Shown here: one piece after another, positions 24,845 to 34,116 of the stretch
Position numbering within the stretch: the stretch's first letter is position 1
Layout of the letters: every line of letters starts with the position of its first letter
Origin: Vibrio sp. BS-M-Sm-2
GTDB lineage: Bacteria > Pseudomonadota > Gammaproteobacteria > Enterobacterales > Vibrionaceae
NCBI RefSeq assembly: GCF_041504345.1
Contig: NZ_CP167895.1
Coordinates: 62,001-126,000 of the forward strand
DNA: 64,000 nt
Direction: 5' to 3'
Program-made: the position numbers and the translations under genes
Notes under the pieces: generated by a model
Told to the model about the DNA's origin: nothing
Seen by the model: the letters and a program-made list of their open reading frames with translations, nothing else
Databases searched by the model: none

Positions 24845-26083
24845 ATGGCTGCTGATAATAACTACAGTCTAGGGCCGGTTCCTACATCGGCTAGGAAAGG
24901 AGTCGCTTCACTCACCATGGTAATGCTTGGGCTCACTTTCTTCTCTGCAAGTATGTGGACCGGTGGTTCACTCGGGACAGGCCTTTCATTCAACGATTTC
25001 TTCCTCGCCGTTCTCATCGGTAACCTAATTCTCGGTATTTACACTTCTTTTCTTGGCTACATCGGCTCATCTACTGGCCTCTCTACTCACCTTCTAGCTC
25101 GTTTCTCTTTCGGTACCAAAGGCTCATGGCTCCCTTCTGCTCTACTTGGCGGTACACAAGTCGGTTGGTTTGGAGTAGGTGTGGCAATGTTCGCGATTCC
25201 AGTACAAAAAGCGACTGGCATTGATACCAATACCCTGATTATAGTATCTGGCTTACTAATGACTGGAACCGTGTACTTCGGTATCAAAGCGCTCATGGTG
25301 CTTTCGGCGGTCGCCGTTCCTGCCATTGCCATTCTTGGTGGTTACTCAGTATTAACAGCAGTAGATAGCGTTGGCGGCTTAGAGCAGCTACAACTTATCA
25401 AACCAGAAACACCAATGGACTTCTCTATGGCCCTAGCAATGGTTGTCGGTTCGTTTGTAAGTGCGGGTACGTTGACTGCCGATTTCGTTCGCTTTGGTAA
25501 AAAGCCAGCAAGCGCAGTATTGATTACTATGGTCGCATTCTTTATCGGTAACTCACTGATGTTCATCTTTGGTGCTGCTGGCGCTGCCGCAACTGGCCAA
25601 GCTGACATTTCAGACGTCATGATCGCGCAGGGTCTACTTCTTCCAGCTATCATCGTGCTTGGCTTGAATATCTGGACGACCAATGAAAATGCACTTTATG
25701 CATCGGGTCTGGGTTTATCTAACATTACAGGCCGCTCAAGTACTACAATGTCTATCATTAACGGCATTATCGGTACGATTTTTGCGCTTTGGTTATACAA
25801 CAACTTCGTAGGTTGGTTAACCTTTCTTTCGCTGGCAATCCCACCCATTGGTGGCGTAATCATCGCCGACTTCTTTGCGAATCGTAAACGTTACAAAGAT
25901 TTTGCAAATGCAGAGTTCCAAACCGTTAACTGGGCTGGCATTATCGCGGTAGCAACAGGCGTAGCCGCTGGTCACTTTCTACCTGGCGTTGTTCCTTTAA
26001 ACGCAGTATTAGGCGGTGCAATCAGTTACCTCGTGCTCAATCCTCTATTGAATAAAAAAGCTCTGAAATCTCAGGCCGCTTAA
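24845..26083 (+). CDS. codB: Cytosine permease
   Basis: 412 aa with about 12 membrane segments, preceded by a strong GGAGG at 24834-24838. The start NNYSLGPVPTSARKGVASLT matches the NCS1 cytosine permease family, and the conserved FGTKGSWLPSALLGGTQVGW and TTNENALYASGLGLSN stretches support CodB. It imports cytosine for deamination by the codA product 9 bp downstream. Probably controlled by the PurR-like palindrome. Confidence 0.93.
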   Translation: MAADNNYSLGPVPTSARKGVASLTMVMLGLTFFSASMWTGGSLGTGLSFNDFFLAVLIGNLILGIYTSFLGYIGSSTGLSTHLLARFSFGTKGSWLPSALLGGTQVGWFGVGVAMFAIPVQKATGIDTNTLIIVSGLLMTGTVYFGIKALMVLSAVAVPAIAILGGYSVLTAVDSVGGLEQLQLIKPETPMDFSMALAMVVGSFVSAGTLTADFVRFGKKPASAVLITMVAFFIGNSLMFIFGAAGAAATGQADISDVMIAQGLLLPAIIVLGLNIWTTNENALYASGLGLSNITGRSSTTMSIINGIIGTIFALWLYNNFVGWLTFLSLAIPPIGGVIIADFFANRKRYKDFANAEFQTVNWAGIIAVATGVAAGHFLPGVVPLNAVLGGAISYLVLNPLLNKKALKSQAA

Positions 26084-26092
26084 GGACACACT

Positions 26093-27370
26093 ATGACAAC
26101 CTTATTAATCAAGAACGCGAAACTTCAAGACCAAGAGGGCTTGAAACAAATCCTGATTGAAAATGGTCAATTTTCTCGCATTCTCGATAATGACGCACAA
26201 ATTAACCATCAAGGTGACATCCTTGATGCTGAAGGTGGCATTGCAGTATCTCCTTTCTGTGAACCGCATATCCACCTAGATACTACTCAAACAGCTGGAG
26301 AACCTAACTGGAACATTTCTGGCACTCTGTTTGAAGGTATTGAGCGTTGGGCTGAGCGTAAAGAACTACTATCAATTGAAGACGTAAAGTCTCGTGCGAA
26401 GCAAACACTGAAATGGCAAATTGCTAATGGTGTTCAACACGTTCGTACTCACGTTGACGTGTCTGACCCTACCTTAGTTGCATTAAAAGCGATGGTTGAA
26501 GTTCGTGAAGAGATGAAAGAGTGGATCGACATTCAGATCGTTGCATTCCCTCAAGAAGGCATTCTTTCATACCCTAATGGCAAAGAGTTACTTGAAGAAG
26601 CAGTGAAGATCGGAGCTGATGTGATTGGCGCTATCCCACACTTTGAATTCACTCGCGAATACGGTGTTGAATCGCTGCATTATGTATTTGAACTTGCACA
26701 TAAATACAACTGCTTGATCGACGTTCACTGTGATGAAATCGACGACGAGCAATCTCGTTTTGTTGAGACACTTGCAGCCCTTGCTCATAAATTTGAAATG
26801 GGCGAAAAGGTCACCGCTAGCCACACTACTGCGATGGGTTCATACAACGGTGCTTATGCCTCTCGCCTATTCCGTCTATTGAAGATGTCTGGTATCAACT
26901 TTGTTGCGAACCCGTTAGTGAACATTCACTTACAGGGTCGCTTTGATGATTATCCAAAACGTCGTGGCGTGACACGAGTTAAAGAGATGCTAGCGGCAAA
27001 CATCAATGTGTGTTTCGGCCACGATGATGTGTTTGACCCATGGTACCCACTAGGTACAGCGAACATGCTTCAGGTACTACATATGGGGCTGCATGTAACA
27101 CAAGTGATGGGCTACGACCAAATCAACAACTCGCTTGATCTGATCAGTAATAACTCCGCTCGCACGCTGAACATCCAAGACAACTACGGTATTGAAGAAG
27201 GTAAGCCTGGTAGCCTACTGATTCTTCCTGCTGACAATGGCTTTGATGCAGTACGTCGCCAGGTACCAGTGCAGTACTCTGTGCGTCACGGTAAGGTGAT
27301 TGCAGAGACTCAACCAGCTAGAACAAAAATTAACTTAGATCAGACTGAAGATATCAACTTTAAGCGTTAA
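26093..27370 (+). CDS. codA: Cytosine deaminase
   Basis: 425 aa, amidohydrolase fold. Metal ligands and catalytic residues are visible: EPHIHLDTT (HxH), DVHCDEIDD, ASHTTAMG and FGHDDVFDPW, the last with the Asp that activates water. It converts cytosine to uracil and ammonia in the cytoplasm. It forms an operon with codB and is followed by a terminator at 27390. Confidence 0.94.
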   Translation: MTTLLIKNAKLQDQEGLKQILIENGQFSRILDNDAQINHQGDILDAEGGIAVSPFCEPHIHLDTTQTAGEPNWNISGTLFEGIERWAERKELLSIEDVKSRAKQTLKWQIANGVQHVRTHVDVSDPTLVALKAMVEVREEMKEWIDIQIVAFPQEGILSYPNGKELLEEAVKIGADVIGAIPHFEFTREYGVESLHYVFELAHKYNCLIDVHCDEIDDEQSRFVETLAALAHKFEMGEKVTASHTTAMGSYNGAYASRLFRLLKMSGINFVANPLVNIHLQGRFDDYPKRRGVTRVKEMLAANINVCFGHDDVFDPWYPLGTANMLQVLHMGLHVTQVMGYDQINNSLDLISNNSARTLNIQDNYGIEEGKPGSLLILPADNGFDAVRRQVPVQYSVRHGKVIAETQPARTKINLDQTEDINFKR

Positions 27371-27389
27371 TATCGTCTATACTAATCAT

Positions 27390-27415
27390 GAAAAGGAGGC
27401 TTAGGCTTCCTTTTC
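27390..27415 (+). terminator. Terminator after codA
   Basis: GAAAAGGA (27390-27397) pairs with TCCTTTTC (27408-27415) around GGCTTAGGCT, followed by a T-rich stretch. Confidence 0.65.
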
Positions 27416-27731
27416 AGTTTGTCATGGCGCGTAACTTTATAAAACCATCAGCTATTTTAGGTAGTTTTTGTTAACCAGCACAACATGACAAAAAAACTCG
27501 CTGATTTCTCAATCAATGAGTGTACAACAGGAAAGACTGTGTTAACATGCACTCGCTCTGTTAGCCGGAGTTATTTAAGTTAGATGAATAGTAAAAAATG
27601 ACATGTAAAATCGTTACCCGTTTTTGTAAGTAGTTTTTCCTTATTTCTTAGCAATATTAAATAATTCAATTATCAGCGCATTGCAGTAATGCAATCAACA
27701 ATTTAGAAAATTTATGAATAAGGGACAAATT

Positions 27732-27944
27732 ATGTCTAACACAAATACTGGCACTGTAAAATGGTTTAACGAAGAGAAAGGTTTCGGTTTCATTTCTCAA
27801 GACAACGGCGGTGCTGACGTATTCGTACACTTCCGTGCAATCGCTTCTGAAGGCTTCAAAACTCTGAAAGAAGGCCAAAAGGTTTCTTTCGAAGTTGAAA
27901 ACGGTCAAAAAGGCCTACAAGCAGCAAACGTTGTTGCTCAATAA
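27732..27944 (+). CDS. Cold-shock protein, CspA family
   Basis: 70 aa from ATG 27732. RNA-binding motifs RNP1 (KGFGFIS) and RNP2 (VFVHF) are intact; the sequence MSNTNTGTVKWFNEEKGFGF is typical. A single-stranded RNA/DNA-binding chaperone. The gap before it from 27416 holds no other gene and probably includes a long leader as in other csp genes, with a small hairpin ATTGCA-GTAA-TGCAAT just before the gene. Terminator at 27970. Confidence 0.93.
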   Translation: MSNTNTGTVKWFNEEKGFGFISQDNGGADVFVHFRAIASEGFKTLKEGQKVSFEVENGQKGLQAANVVAQ

Positions 27945-27969
27945 TTAGCTTTTAGCTAAAAAGAATTTT

Positions 27970-27998
27970 AAAGCGCTGATTTTTATCGGCGCTTTTTT
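27970..27998 (+). terminator. Terminator after the cold-shock gene
   Basis: AAGCGC (27971-27976) pairs with GCGCTT, with inner GAT/ATC pairing, followed by TTTT. Confidence 0.8.
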
Positions 27999-28368
27999 GT
28001 ATCTGTCGAAAAGTTTTCGACACTCCCTTTCCGTTGATAACTTCCTCTACCACACTCTTCAATCTCTAGCCCCCTATTTCAAACAACTACACTTTTACTC
28101 ATCAATTTAGAGCGTCATTTTCTGAAATCATTGCTAAGGTTTAGTGTTGATATTTACATCGCTGATACAAAGTGAATAACCAAAAATATGTTTAAAGAAC
28201 AACCCATTAGATCTTACATATGAATACGCAATCGATATTCATAATAAAAATGAGTTATTTATCCAATCCTCATCCATTAATCATATAATTTTTAAAGCAA
28301 ATACCTGCGAAATCCGCTAACCTTGTCGACAAGTGGCTTTAGTTATTTTGGTATCTGCAGTAAAAATA

Positions 28369-29385
28369 ATGAACAAAGACGAATTTCAGAAATCCACCGC
28401 AAATCTAAAAAAAGCGGTGCCTCTTATGATGAAAAACAGGGTGTCTACTACACCTGCAAATTACGCACTTTGGTACACCTATGTCGATAACGCTATCCCA
28501 CAGCTGACTCAAGACATGGACGGTGTTTTAGAACACTACGGTATTTGCCCTCCAGCCGTTGGTGAGCAGCTATATAACAATTATGTTGCGAGCAAATCCG
28601 AAACAAATATCAATGACCTTCGCGCTAATTTGGAACTGTTAGTTTCTGAAGTTTCGAATTCGATGAACGACACCCTGACCGACACCTCTGCATTTTCTGA
28701 CATGATCGATAAAAGCTTTGAAGATTTAGCTCGTGTTGATAATGAAAGTTTATCGATCGATGAAGTCATGTCTTTGGTTCGTCAACTGGTTTCTGAATCA
28801 CGTCACATTCGTCACTCCACTCAGTTTTTAAACTCTCAGCTAAACTCTGCAACGTCAGAAATCACCAAGCTTAAAAGCCAGCTGGTAGAAGTTCAGAAAG
28901 ATGCACTCTTTGATAGCACTACGACACTCTATAACCGACGCTCTTTCGATCGAGATATGGAAACCTTGTGCGAAGCGCAGCAATCTTTGTGTTTGATTCT
29001 TCTCGATATCGACCATTTTAAAAACTTCAACGACACCTATGGCCACTTGTTTGGCGATATGGTTCTTAAAGGAATTGCTCGTAAGCTGAAGCTAAGTTGC
29101 CGAGAAGGTATCTCTGCTTATCGATTTGGCGGTGAGGAGTTCGCACTCATAGTGCCAAACAAGTCTTTGCGTATTGCCCGTCAGCTCGCAGATACCAATC
29201 GTCGATCTCTTGAAAAGCTGTCAATTAAAGATCGCCGCAGTGGTGAACAAGTCGGCAGCATCACCGCATCGTTTGGGGTTGCTGAACTTGAACCCGGCGA
29301 ATCAGCACAATCGTTGATCGAACGTGCAGATAAACTGCTTTACGAAGCAAAATCACTTGGTCGCAATCGAGTCATGCCTCTTTAG
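28369..29385 (+). CDS. Diguanylate cyclase (GGDEF domain, GGEEF active site)
   Basis: 338 aa from ATG 28369; an in-frame start at 28333 adds 12 hydrophobic residues without a better ribosome site. The N-terminal 170 residues are helical with no membrane segment and resemble the sensor half of soluble cyclases (TTPANYALWYTYVDN). The C-terminal GGDEF domain has RFGGEEFALI near residue 255 and the FGVAEL and LYEAKSLGRN ends. It makes c-di-GMP. The I-site RxxD is not obvious. No adjacent partner. Confidence 0.9.
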   Translation: MNKDEFQKSTANLKKAVPLMMKNRVSTTPANYALWYTYVDNAIPQLTQDMDGVLEHYGICPPAVGEQLYNNYVASKSETNINDLRANLELLVSEVSNSMNDTLTDTSAFSDMIDKSFEDLARVDNESLSIDEVMSLVRQLVSESRHIRHSTQFLNSQLNSATSEITKLKSQLVEVQKDALFDSTTTLYNRRSFDRDMETLCEAQQSLCLILLDIDHFKNFNDTYGHLFGDMVLKGIARKLKLSCREGISAYRFGGEEFALIVPNKSLRIARQLADTNRRSLEKLSIKDRRSGEQVGSITASFGVAELEPGESAQSLIERADKLLYEAKSLGRNRVMPL

Positions 29386-29450
29386 CTTTATCACTGACAC
29401 ACTTAACTAAAGGCAGTGAAGCATTCATCGACATACGTTTAAAAAGAACA

Positions 29451-29500
29451 ACAAAAAGCCCCCAGGACTAACTAGTACGTTAATCTTGGCGGCTTTTGTT
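29451..29500. terminator. Strong bidirectional terminator
   Basis: A long interrupted stem: AACAAAAAGCC with GGCTTTTGTT, CCAGGA with TCTTGG and TAAC with GTTA around TAGTAC. It separates the cyclase from the convergent gene at 29570. Confidence 0.75.
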
Positions 29501-29569
29501 CAGCTATAAGTATTGACTTATTACTTACAGGGTTAAGACTCTACAGCGAGCTAAACCTACTTTGTGACA

Positions 29570-30166
29570 CTAAAGCTGATAGCAGTAATTCAAGCAGTAA
29601 TCTTCGCCACTCTTTGCTCTGAACTCTTTATCTTCGCTACATGCCTTTGGTTTACCTTTTGAATCACCTTGAATCAAGCTGATCCAGTGGCGCATAGCTG
29701 CGATAGTCTCTTCGCGCATTGTAGTCGTAGCTTCCATTGGTGATTGGCCGAATGTGGTGCATGATTCTAACTGAATATCATCAATCTCCACCAACTCGAT
29801 GCAACCCGTCCCTTTATGGCAACCAAACATCACCTCTAAGTGGCTGCCACTGCCATCTCGGAATAAGATTGAGTCTGGGTCATTCTTCTCCCCCATGTAC
29901 GCTACAAACTGTTTAGGGTGCTTTAGGCCACTATGCTGGCCATCTTTAAAGTAAGCCATGATATGACGGTAATCGACTACATAGCTGGTTACGTCTTGGT
30001 GTGAGCCATTCTCTAGTGGGAATAGTCGATCAAGCAGCTGTTTTGCTTTAACTTGCTTCTCAGTTTGCTGGTTGGCACTGATTGTCTCCACGGCAAAGAC
30101 AGCTTCAGCGATAAATGGCTTTGATTGTTTTTGGATTTCTGTTTTATCGAATGTCAGCATATTCAT
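29570..30166 (-). CDS. Conserved-looking cytoplasmic protein of unknown function
   Basis: 198 aa, no signal peptide or membrane segment. There are six or more cysteines, three near the C-terminus (KACSEDKEF, YCLNYCYQL) and two in FGCHKGTGC. I recognise the sequence style from vibrios but cannot name a family. It is divergent from the XRE/DUF3612 regulator with 184 bp between the starts, so it is a probable target of that regulator. DUF3612 regulators are associated in my memory with glyoxylate-cycle genes; a metabolic role would be a guess. Confidence 0.7.
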   Translation of the reverse strand: MNMLTFDKTEIQKQSKPFIAEAVFAVETISANQQTEKQVKAKQLLDRLFPLENGSHQDVTSYVVDYRHIMAYFKDGQHSGLKHPKQFVAYMGEKNDPDSILFRDGSGSHLEVMFGCHKGTGCIELVEIDDIQLESCTTFGQSPMEATTTMREETIAAMRHWISLIQGDSKGKPKACSEDKEFRAKSGEDYCLNYCYQL

Positions 30167-30266
30167 AGTCTTTCCCTCTTGACCAGTCCGGTGAAACTCA
30201 CCGATTTCTACAGCGAAAATGTGTCCTAGAGCAATTATTCCAAACTAACGTTTAATTTATTTGTCA

Positions 30267-30349
30267 TTTTGTGAATTGCTTAGTTTGTAGATTAGCGCTT
30301 TTTTACATACAATTTCACAACAAAAATTTTACAATGTGAATTTTACAAA
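30267..30349. promoter_or_regulatory. Cluster of TTGTGAA/TTTGTAA half-sites between divergent genes
   Basis: TTGTGAATT near 30269, AATTTCACAA at 30311-30320 and ATGTGAATTTTACAAAT at 30335-30351 form inverted and direct arrays. They cover the start of the regulator gene, as expected for autoregulation. Confidence 0.4.
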
Positions 30350-30350
30350 T

Positions 30351-31865
30351 ATGGCCTTGTCAAAAAGTTTAGTTCGTCAGTCACATTTCCTAGGTACGAA
30401 AATACGTAACCTTCGAAAACGTAACCATTTAACGATGGAAGACCTGTCTGCGCGTTGTATTAGGATCAACCCAGAATACGCACCTTCCGTTTCTTACCTT
30501 TCAATGATTGAGCGTGGAAAGCGGGTCCCAAGCATCGATATGCTAGAAGTGATTGCCCAGGTCTTTCAGAAAAACCCAACGTGGTTCCTCGACGATGAAT
30601 CGGAACAACAAGCCATTGCACCTGATAAAGGAAATCGGGGTGGAATAAGTGGCATGGCACTCGAACCGAGCTTCCTTTTTTCCAACGACATTCTTCAAAT
30701 CGCGATTCCTGAGATGCTTTCGCAAACGGGAATCTCCGGTCGCCAGTTTGCGCATCTATTGATTCGGGCACACCAAGAGAGCAACCAGAACCACTTCCCT
30801 GACCTTGAGCGAGCTGCAGAAGAAGTTGGTCTAAAACGTCTTAACCTCAGCGTAGAAGACCTCATAGACATCGCTAGAAGCCTAGGAATCAACATCCGCT
30901 GGGTTACACGGACACCTCAAGACGTAGTCGACGAGCTAGGAATTAATGCCAAGCAACTGGTTACTTCATTTTTTGAGCCTCCCGGTACTATCTTCTTAAA
31001 CGAAATTCTCAAGGAATACCCAACTCGTCTAAAATACGACCTCTCGGTTTATATCGGCCATTGCATTCTGCACAGCAAAGAGGGGCTAAAAAGTGTGTTG
31101 TCGGTAGGTAACAACAATACATGGGACGACAACCAAGTTTCAGGCTCTTCTCAGCTGAACTCTCAAGACATTCTTCAAGCATGGCGTGACTTCGAATCTA
31201 GCTTCTTTGCCGGAGCACTGCTGTGTCCGAAAGTCCCATTTAGACAGTTACTCGACCGCACTGGTTACGAAATCGACGTTCACAAAAGAGCAGGGGTTTC
31301 CCCCTCTGTTGCAATGCGCCGAATGACAGTAGTATCGCCCTACCCTCACTGGCATTACTTTGATGCTTACGGGCCTGGGAAGCTCAAGGCGGTATACCGC
31401 GGGAACGGGATTCCACTGCCTTGGGGAAATATGAGAACGGTCGCTGATCCATGTCAACATTGGGCTGTGTTCCGTCGATTATCGGAGCCTCGAGCGGGAA
31501 GCTCGGCTCAAATCTCCATTTTAAATGTGGGAGACGAGCCAAGAATCTACTGCTGTGAATCCATCAATATGACGGATCCCGCGGGTAACAATCGTGTGTT
31601 GTGTGCTGGTATAGATCTCAACCCTGCGATTGATGCTCAAGGCGGTAATTCAAGAGACATAGCAGAGCAGCTAAAAGCATCATGTGTTAACAACGGTGGC
31701 TCTGTGGCAATCCCGCGCAACATCAAGAAAGATCTCACGACAATAGCCAAGATTCTAAATATAAATTGGATTGAACGTGGGATAGAGACAGAGGCAAGGC
31801 TTATCTGCTCCAGAGGTGGAGAATGCCCTCGCCAACCAAGCTGTTATTCGAAGTGTGGTGAGTAA
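30351..31865 (+). CDS. XRE-family regulator with DUF3612 domain
   Basis: 504 aa from ATG 30351 (GTG 30336 is also in frame; neither has a clear ribosome site). The helix-turn-helix spans about residues 10-65 (IRNLRKRNHLTMEDLSARC, VSYLSMIERGKRVPSIDMLE). The rest matches the large effector region of short-chain fatty-acyl-type regulators, including a C-terminal cysteine motif CSRGGECPRQPSCYSKCG that could bind metal or an iron-sulfur cluster. Likely controls itself and the divergent gene at 29570. The family assignment to DUF3612 is from memory. Confidence 0.8.
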   Translation: MALSKSLVRQSHFLGTKIRNLRKRNHLTMEDLSARCIRINPEYAPSVSYLSMIERGKRVPSIDMLEVIAQVFQKNPTWFLDDESEQQAIAPDKGNRGGISGMALEPSFLFSNDILQIAIPEMLSQTGISGRQFAHLLIRAHQESNQNHFPDLERAAEEVGLKRLNLSVEDLIDIARSLGINIRWVTRTPQDVVDELGINAKQLVTSFFEPPGTIFLNEILKEYPTRLKYDLSVYIGHCILHSKEGLKSVLSVGNNNTWDDNQVSGSSQLNSQDILQAWRDFESSFFAGALLCPKVPFRQLLDRTGYEIDVHKRAGVSPSVAMRRMTVVSPYPHWHYFDAYGPGKLKAVYRGNGIPLPWGNMRTVADPCQHWAVFRRLSEPRAGSSAQISILNVGDEPRIYCCESINMTDPAGNNRVLCAGIDLNPAIDAQGGNSRDIAEQLKASCVNNGGSVAIPRNIKKDLTTIAKILNINWIERGIETEARLICSRGGECPRQPSCYSKCGE

Positions 31866-31902
31866 AGAAGTAATAACAAAAAATAGAACCTAAAATTCAG
31901 GC

Positions 31903-32010
31903 AAAAAAAACCAATCACAATAAGGGTGATTGGTCATATATTTTGTGTGAACAAAAAAGGTTCACTAACAACGTCAGTTGGCTAGGTGACCCTCGGCTTA
32001 AGAAGGGTCA
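31903..32010 (-). ncRNA. qrr: Qrr quorum-regulatory small RNA (copy B)
   Basis: About 108 nt on the minus strand. The first 53 nt are identical to copy A, including the 5' stem and the core CTAGCCAACTGACGTTGTTA. The second stem (GTGAAC/GTTCAC) and the terminator (ACCAATCA...TGTGATTGGT with eight T at 31910-31903) differ in loop sequence but keep the fold. The gene starts 12 bp after the -12 element of a sigma-54 promoter. It points towards copy A about 7.4 kb away. Confidence 0.93.
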
Positions 32011-32020
32011 CCATTACCAA

Positions 32021-32037
32021 TGCAGTATGCGTGCCAA
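32021..32037 (-). promoter_or_regulatory. Sigma-54 promoter of qrr copy B
   Basis: Minus strand TTGGCAC-GCATA-CTGCA: GG at 32035-32034 and GC at 32023-32022 with exactly 10 bp between. Confidence 0.85.
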
Positions 32038-32098
32038 CTTTTAAAACACGTATTTACTACGCATCTGGACACGTATTGTTCGTAAATGCTTATTTGTT

Positions 32099-32124
32099 TT
32101 GCAAACTGAAATTGCAAATTGCAA
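32099..32124 (-). promoter_or_regulatory. Tandem LuxO-type sites upstream of qrr copy B
   Basis: TTGCA-AAT-TGCAA (32112-32124) is a perfect 13-bp LuxO-type palindrome; the neighbouring TTGCA-AAC-TGAAA (32099-32111) is a weaker second box. The head-to-tail pair has the same adjacency as at copy A. Confidence 0.75.
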
Positions 32125-32267
32125 AATCCAACAAAAACGCTAGTGATTATGTTGTTATTAATAAATCCTTAAAGATTCATTTCCCTTTCCCAAAATGCCG
32201 TACTTCCCTTAGGTTCAATCACTTTAAACAGCAATAAACCTCTCCTGAGTTACAAATCAACGCCCAT

Positions 32268-32301
32268 AAAAAAACGCGAACATTGAAATTCAATATTCGC
32301 G
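32268..32301 (-). terminator. Terminator of the RhlE-type helicase gene
   Basis: On the minus strand CGCGAATATTGAA pairs with TTCAATGTTCGCG (one mismatch), followed by seven T (32274-32268). Confidence 0.8.
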
Positions 32302-32396
32302 CTTATTTGAGTTAGATAGCAGAAAGTCCCGAATCAACGAGAACTCTCCTAAAAAGCACTCTCGTTATTGGACCTTTATGATCTATCTAAGAGACT

Positions 32397-33953
32397 CTAC
32401 TTCTGAGGAGCTGGCTTAGAGCGGCTTCTAGACGGTGACGGTTTGTTGCCTGTCGGCTTATTTGACGACTTGCTCGGACCGTAGCTACCACCGTAACCAG
32501 ACTTCTTAGGCTTACCTGCGTTATTTGCAGCAGGTTTATTGCCCGCATTACCGCGTTTAAAGTTACTGCCGTTGTTTCTTACTGATTTATCTTCACCAGT
32601 CGCGGCTGAATTGTTTTCAGTAGGCTTCTTTCCAGACGTTGGATTACGTTTTGGCGCTGAGCCATTACCTGCTACATGACGCTTATTCTTACCTGCTGGC
32701 TTGTGTCCACGAGCGTTATCACCAGAGCGTTGACCATCAGCATGCTCACGTGGCTGTTTTGCTTTTTTCGGCTTCTTAGGCTTGATTGGACGTGTATCTA
32801 AACGAGATTCTGGTAGCTTGTTTACTGGCGAGAAGCCTTCAAGCTCACGACGCTCTAGTACTTGTTGAATAAGACGTTCAATACCGAACAACTCGCCCAC
32901 TTCATCAGCACAAACCAGTGAAATCGCTTTACCTACTTCACCAGCGCGGCCAGTACGACCGATACGGTGTACATAGTCTTCTGATACATGTGGAAGATCG
33001 AAGTTAACTACTTGGGGCAGTTGTGGGATATCGATACCACGAGCAGCGATATCAGTTGCAACAAGTACTCGTACCTTACCCGTTTTAAAGTTCTCTAAGG
33101 CTTTAGTACGTGCACCTTGGCTCTTGTTACCATGAATAGGTGCAGCAGTGATGTCTTGTTCTTCAAGGAAGCGAGCAAGCTTATTCGCGCCGTGTTTCGT
33201 CTTGCTGAACACCAACACTTGTCGCCAATCGTTATCTTTGATTAGCTTCGCTAGCATTGCGCTCTTTTTCTTTTTGTCTACTGGGTAGATGCTTTGCTCA
33301 ACGGTTTTTGCCGTCGAGTTAGCAGGGCTTACTGAAATCTCAACAGGATTGTTAACTAAGCCTTTCGCTAAGCTGCGAATATCATCAGAGAACGTCGCTG
33401 AGAACAGTAGGTTCTGACGTTTCTTAGGTAAGAAAGCCAAGATCTTACGGATGTCACGGATGAAGCCCATGTCTAGCATGCGGTCAGCTTCATCTAGCAC
33501 TAGGATTTCTAGTTGGTCAAAACGCACGGCATTTTGGTTATATAGGTCAAGTAGACGACCCGGTGTCGCCACCAACACATCACTACCTTTACGCAGTTTT
33601 TGCATCTGAGGGTTAATCTTCACACCACCAAACACAACCGTAGAGGTAAGCGGTAAGTTAATACCGTACTTCACTACGCTGCCATTTACTTGCGCAGCAA
33701 GCTCACGAGTTGGCGTTAACACCAGCGCACGTACTTGGTTCTGACGTACGCGAGGGCCTTTTGACAACATTTCAAGAATAGGTAGCGTGAAGCCTGCAGT
33801 TTTACCTGTACCTGTTTGAGCAGCGGCCATCACATCTTTGCCCGTTAGGACAGCTGGCACGGCTTTCTCTTGTATTGGTGATGGCTTATCGTAACCTTGT
33901 GCTTCAATAGCTTTAAGGATCGGTTCAGAAAGGCCAAGGGAGGTAAAACTCAT
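32397..33953 (-). CDS. rhlE: DEAD-box ATP-dependent RNA helicase, RhlE-like
   Basis: 518 aa. Helicase motifs in order: Q motif near YDKPSPIQ, motif I AQTGTGKT, Ia PTRELAAQ, motif II DEAD in LVLDEADRMLDMGF, motif III SAT, motif V ATDIAARGID, motif VI HRIGRTGRAG. The C-terminal 130 residues are a basic, N/K/G/P-rich tail typical of RhlE-type helicases that bind RNA non-specifically. RhlE acts in ribosome assembly and cold adaptation. Symbol given by family resemblance; several close paralogues exist in vibrios. Confidence 0.88.
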   Translation of the reverse strand: MSFTSLGLSEPILKAIEAQGYDKPSPIQEKAVPAVLTGKDVMAAAQTGTGKTAGFTLPILEMLSKGPRVRQNQVRALVLTPTRELAAQVNGSVVKYGINLPLTSTVVFGGVKINPQMQKLRKGSDVLVATPGRLLDLYNQNAVRFDQLEILVLDEADRMLDMGFIRDIRKILAFLPKKRQNLLFSATFSDDIRSLAKGLVNNPVEISVSPANSTAKTVEQSIYPVDKKKKSAMLAKLIKDNDWRQVLVFSKTKHGANKLARFLEEQDITAAPIHGNKSQGARTKALENFKTGKVRVLVATDIAARGIDIPQLPQVVNFDLPHVSEDYVHRIGRTGRAGEVGKAISLVCADEVGELFGIERLIQQVLERRELEGFSPVNKLPESRLDTRPIKPKKPKKAKQPREHADGQRSGDNARGHKPAGKNKRHVAGNGSAPKRNPTSGKKPTENNSAATGEDKSVRNNGSNFKRGNAGNKPAANNAGKPKKSGYGGSYGPSKSSNKPTGNKPSPSRSRSKPAPQK

Positions 33954-34116
33954 AGATTATTTTCTCAGTTGAATAACATTTAGTATGAGCAACACGTTAA
34001 AAAATGCGTTGCTTCAGCTTTTGCTCATCAAATACATTGATACGGAGCAAAGCGCGGTATTCTGAGGCTTTTCCCCACATTCAGCAACTAAATTCTAATC
34101 GCAGCTCAAATTCAAC

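Noticed and set aside
24424..32010. Inverted repeats of a transposon-like composite element
   Set aside because: The matching 53-bp segments are the conserved parts of two Qrr RNAs, each with its own promoter and terminator; there is no transposase or target duplication.
31986..32237. Plus-strand reading frame beginning MTLGLRRV
   Set aside because: Antisense to the 5' end of qrr copy B and its promoter; same artefact as at copy A.
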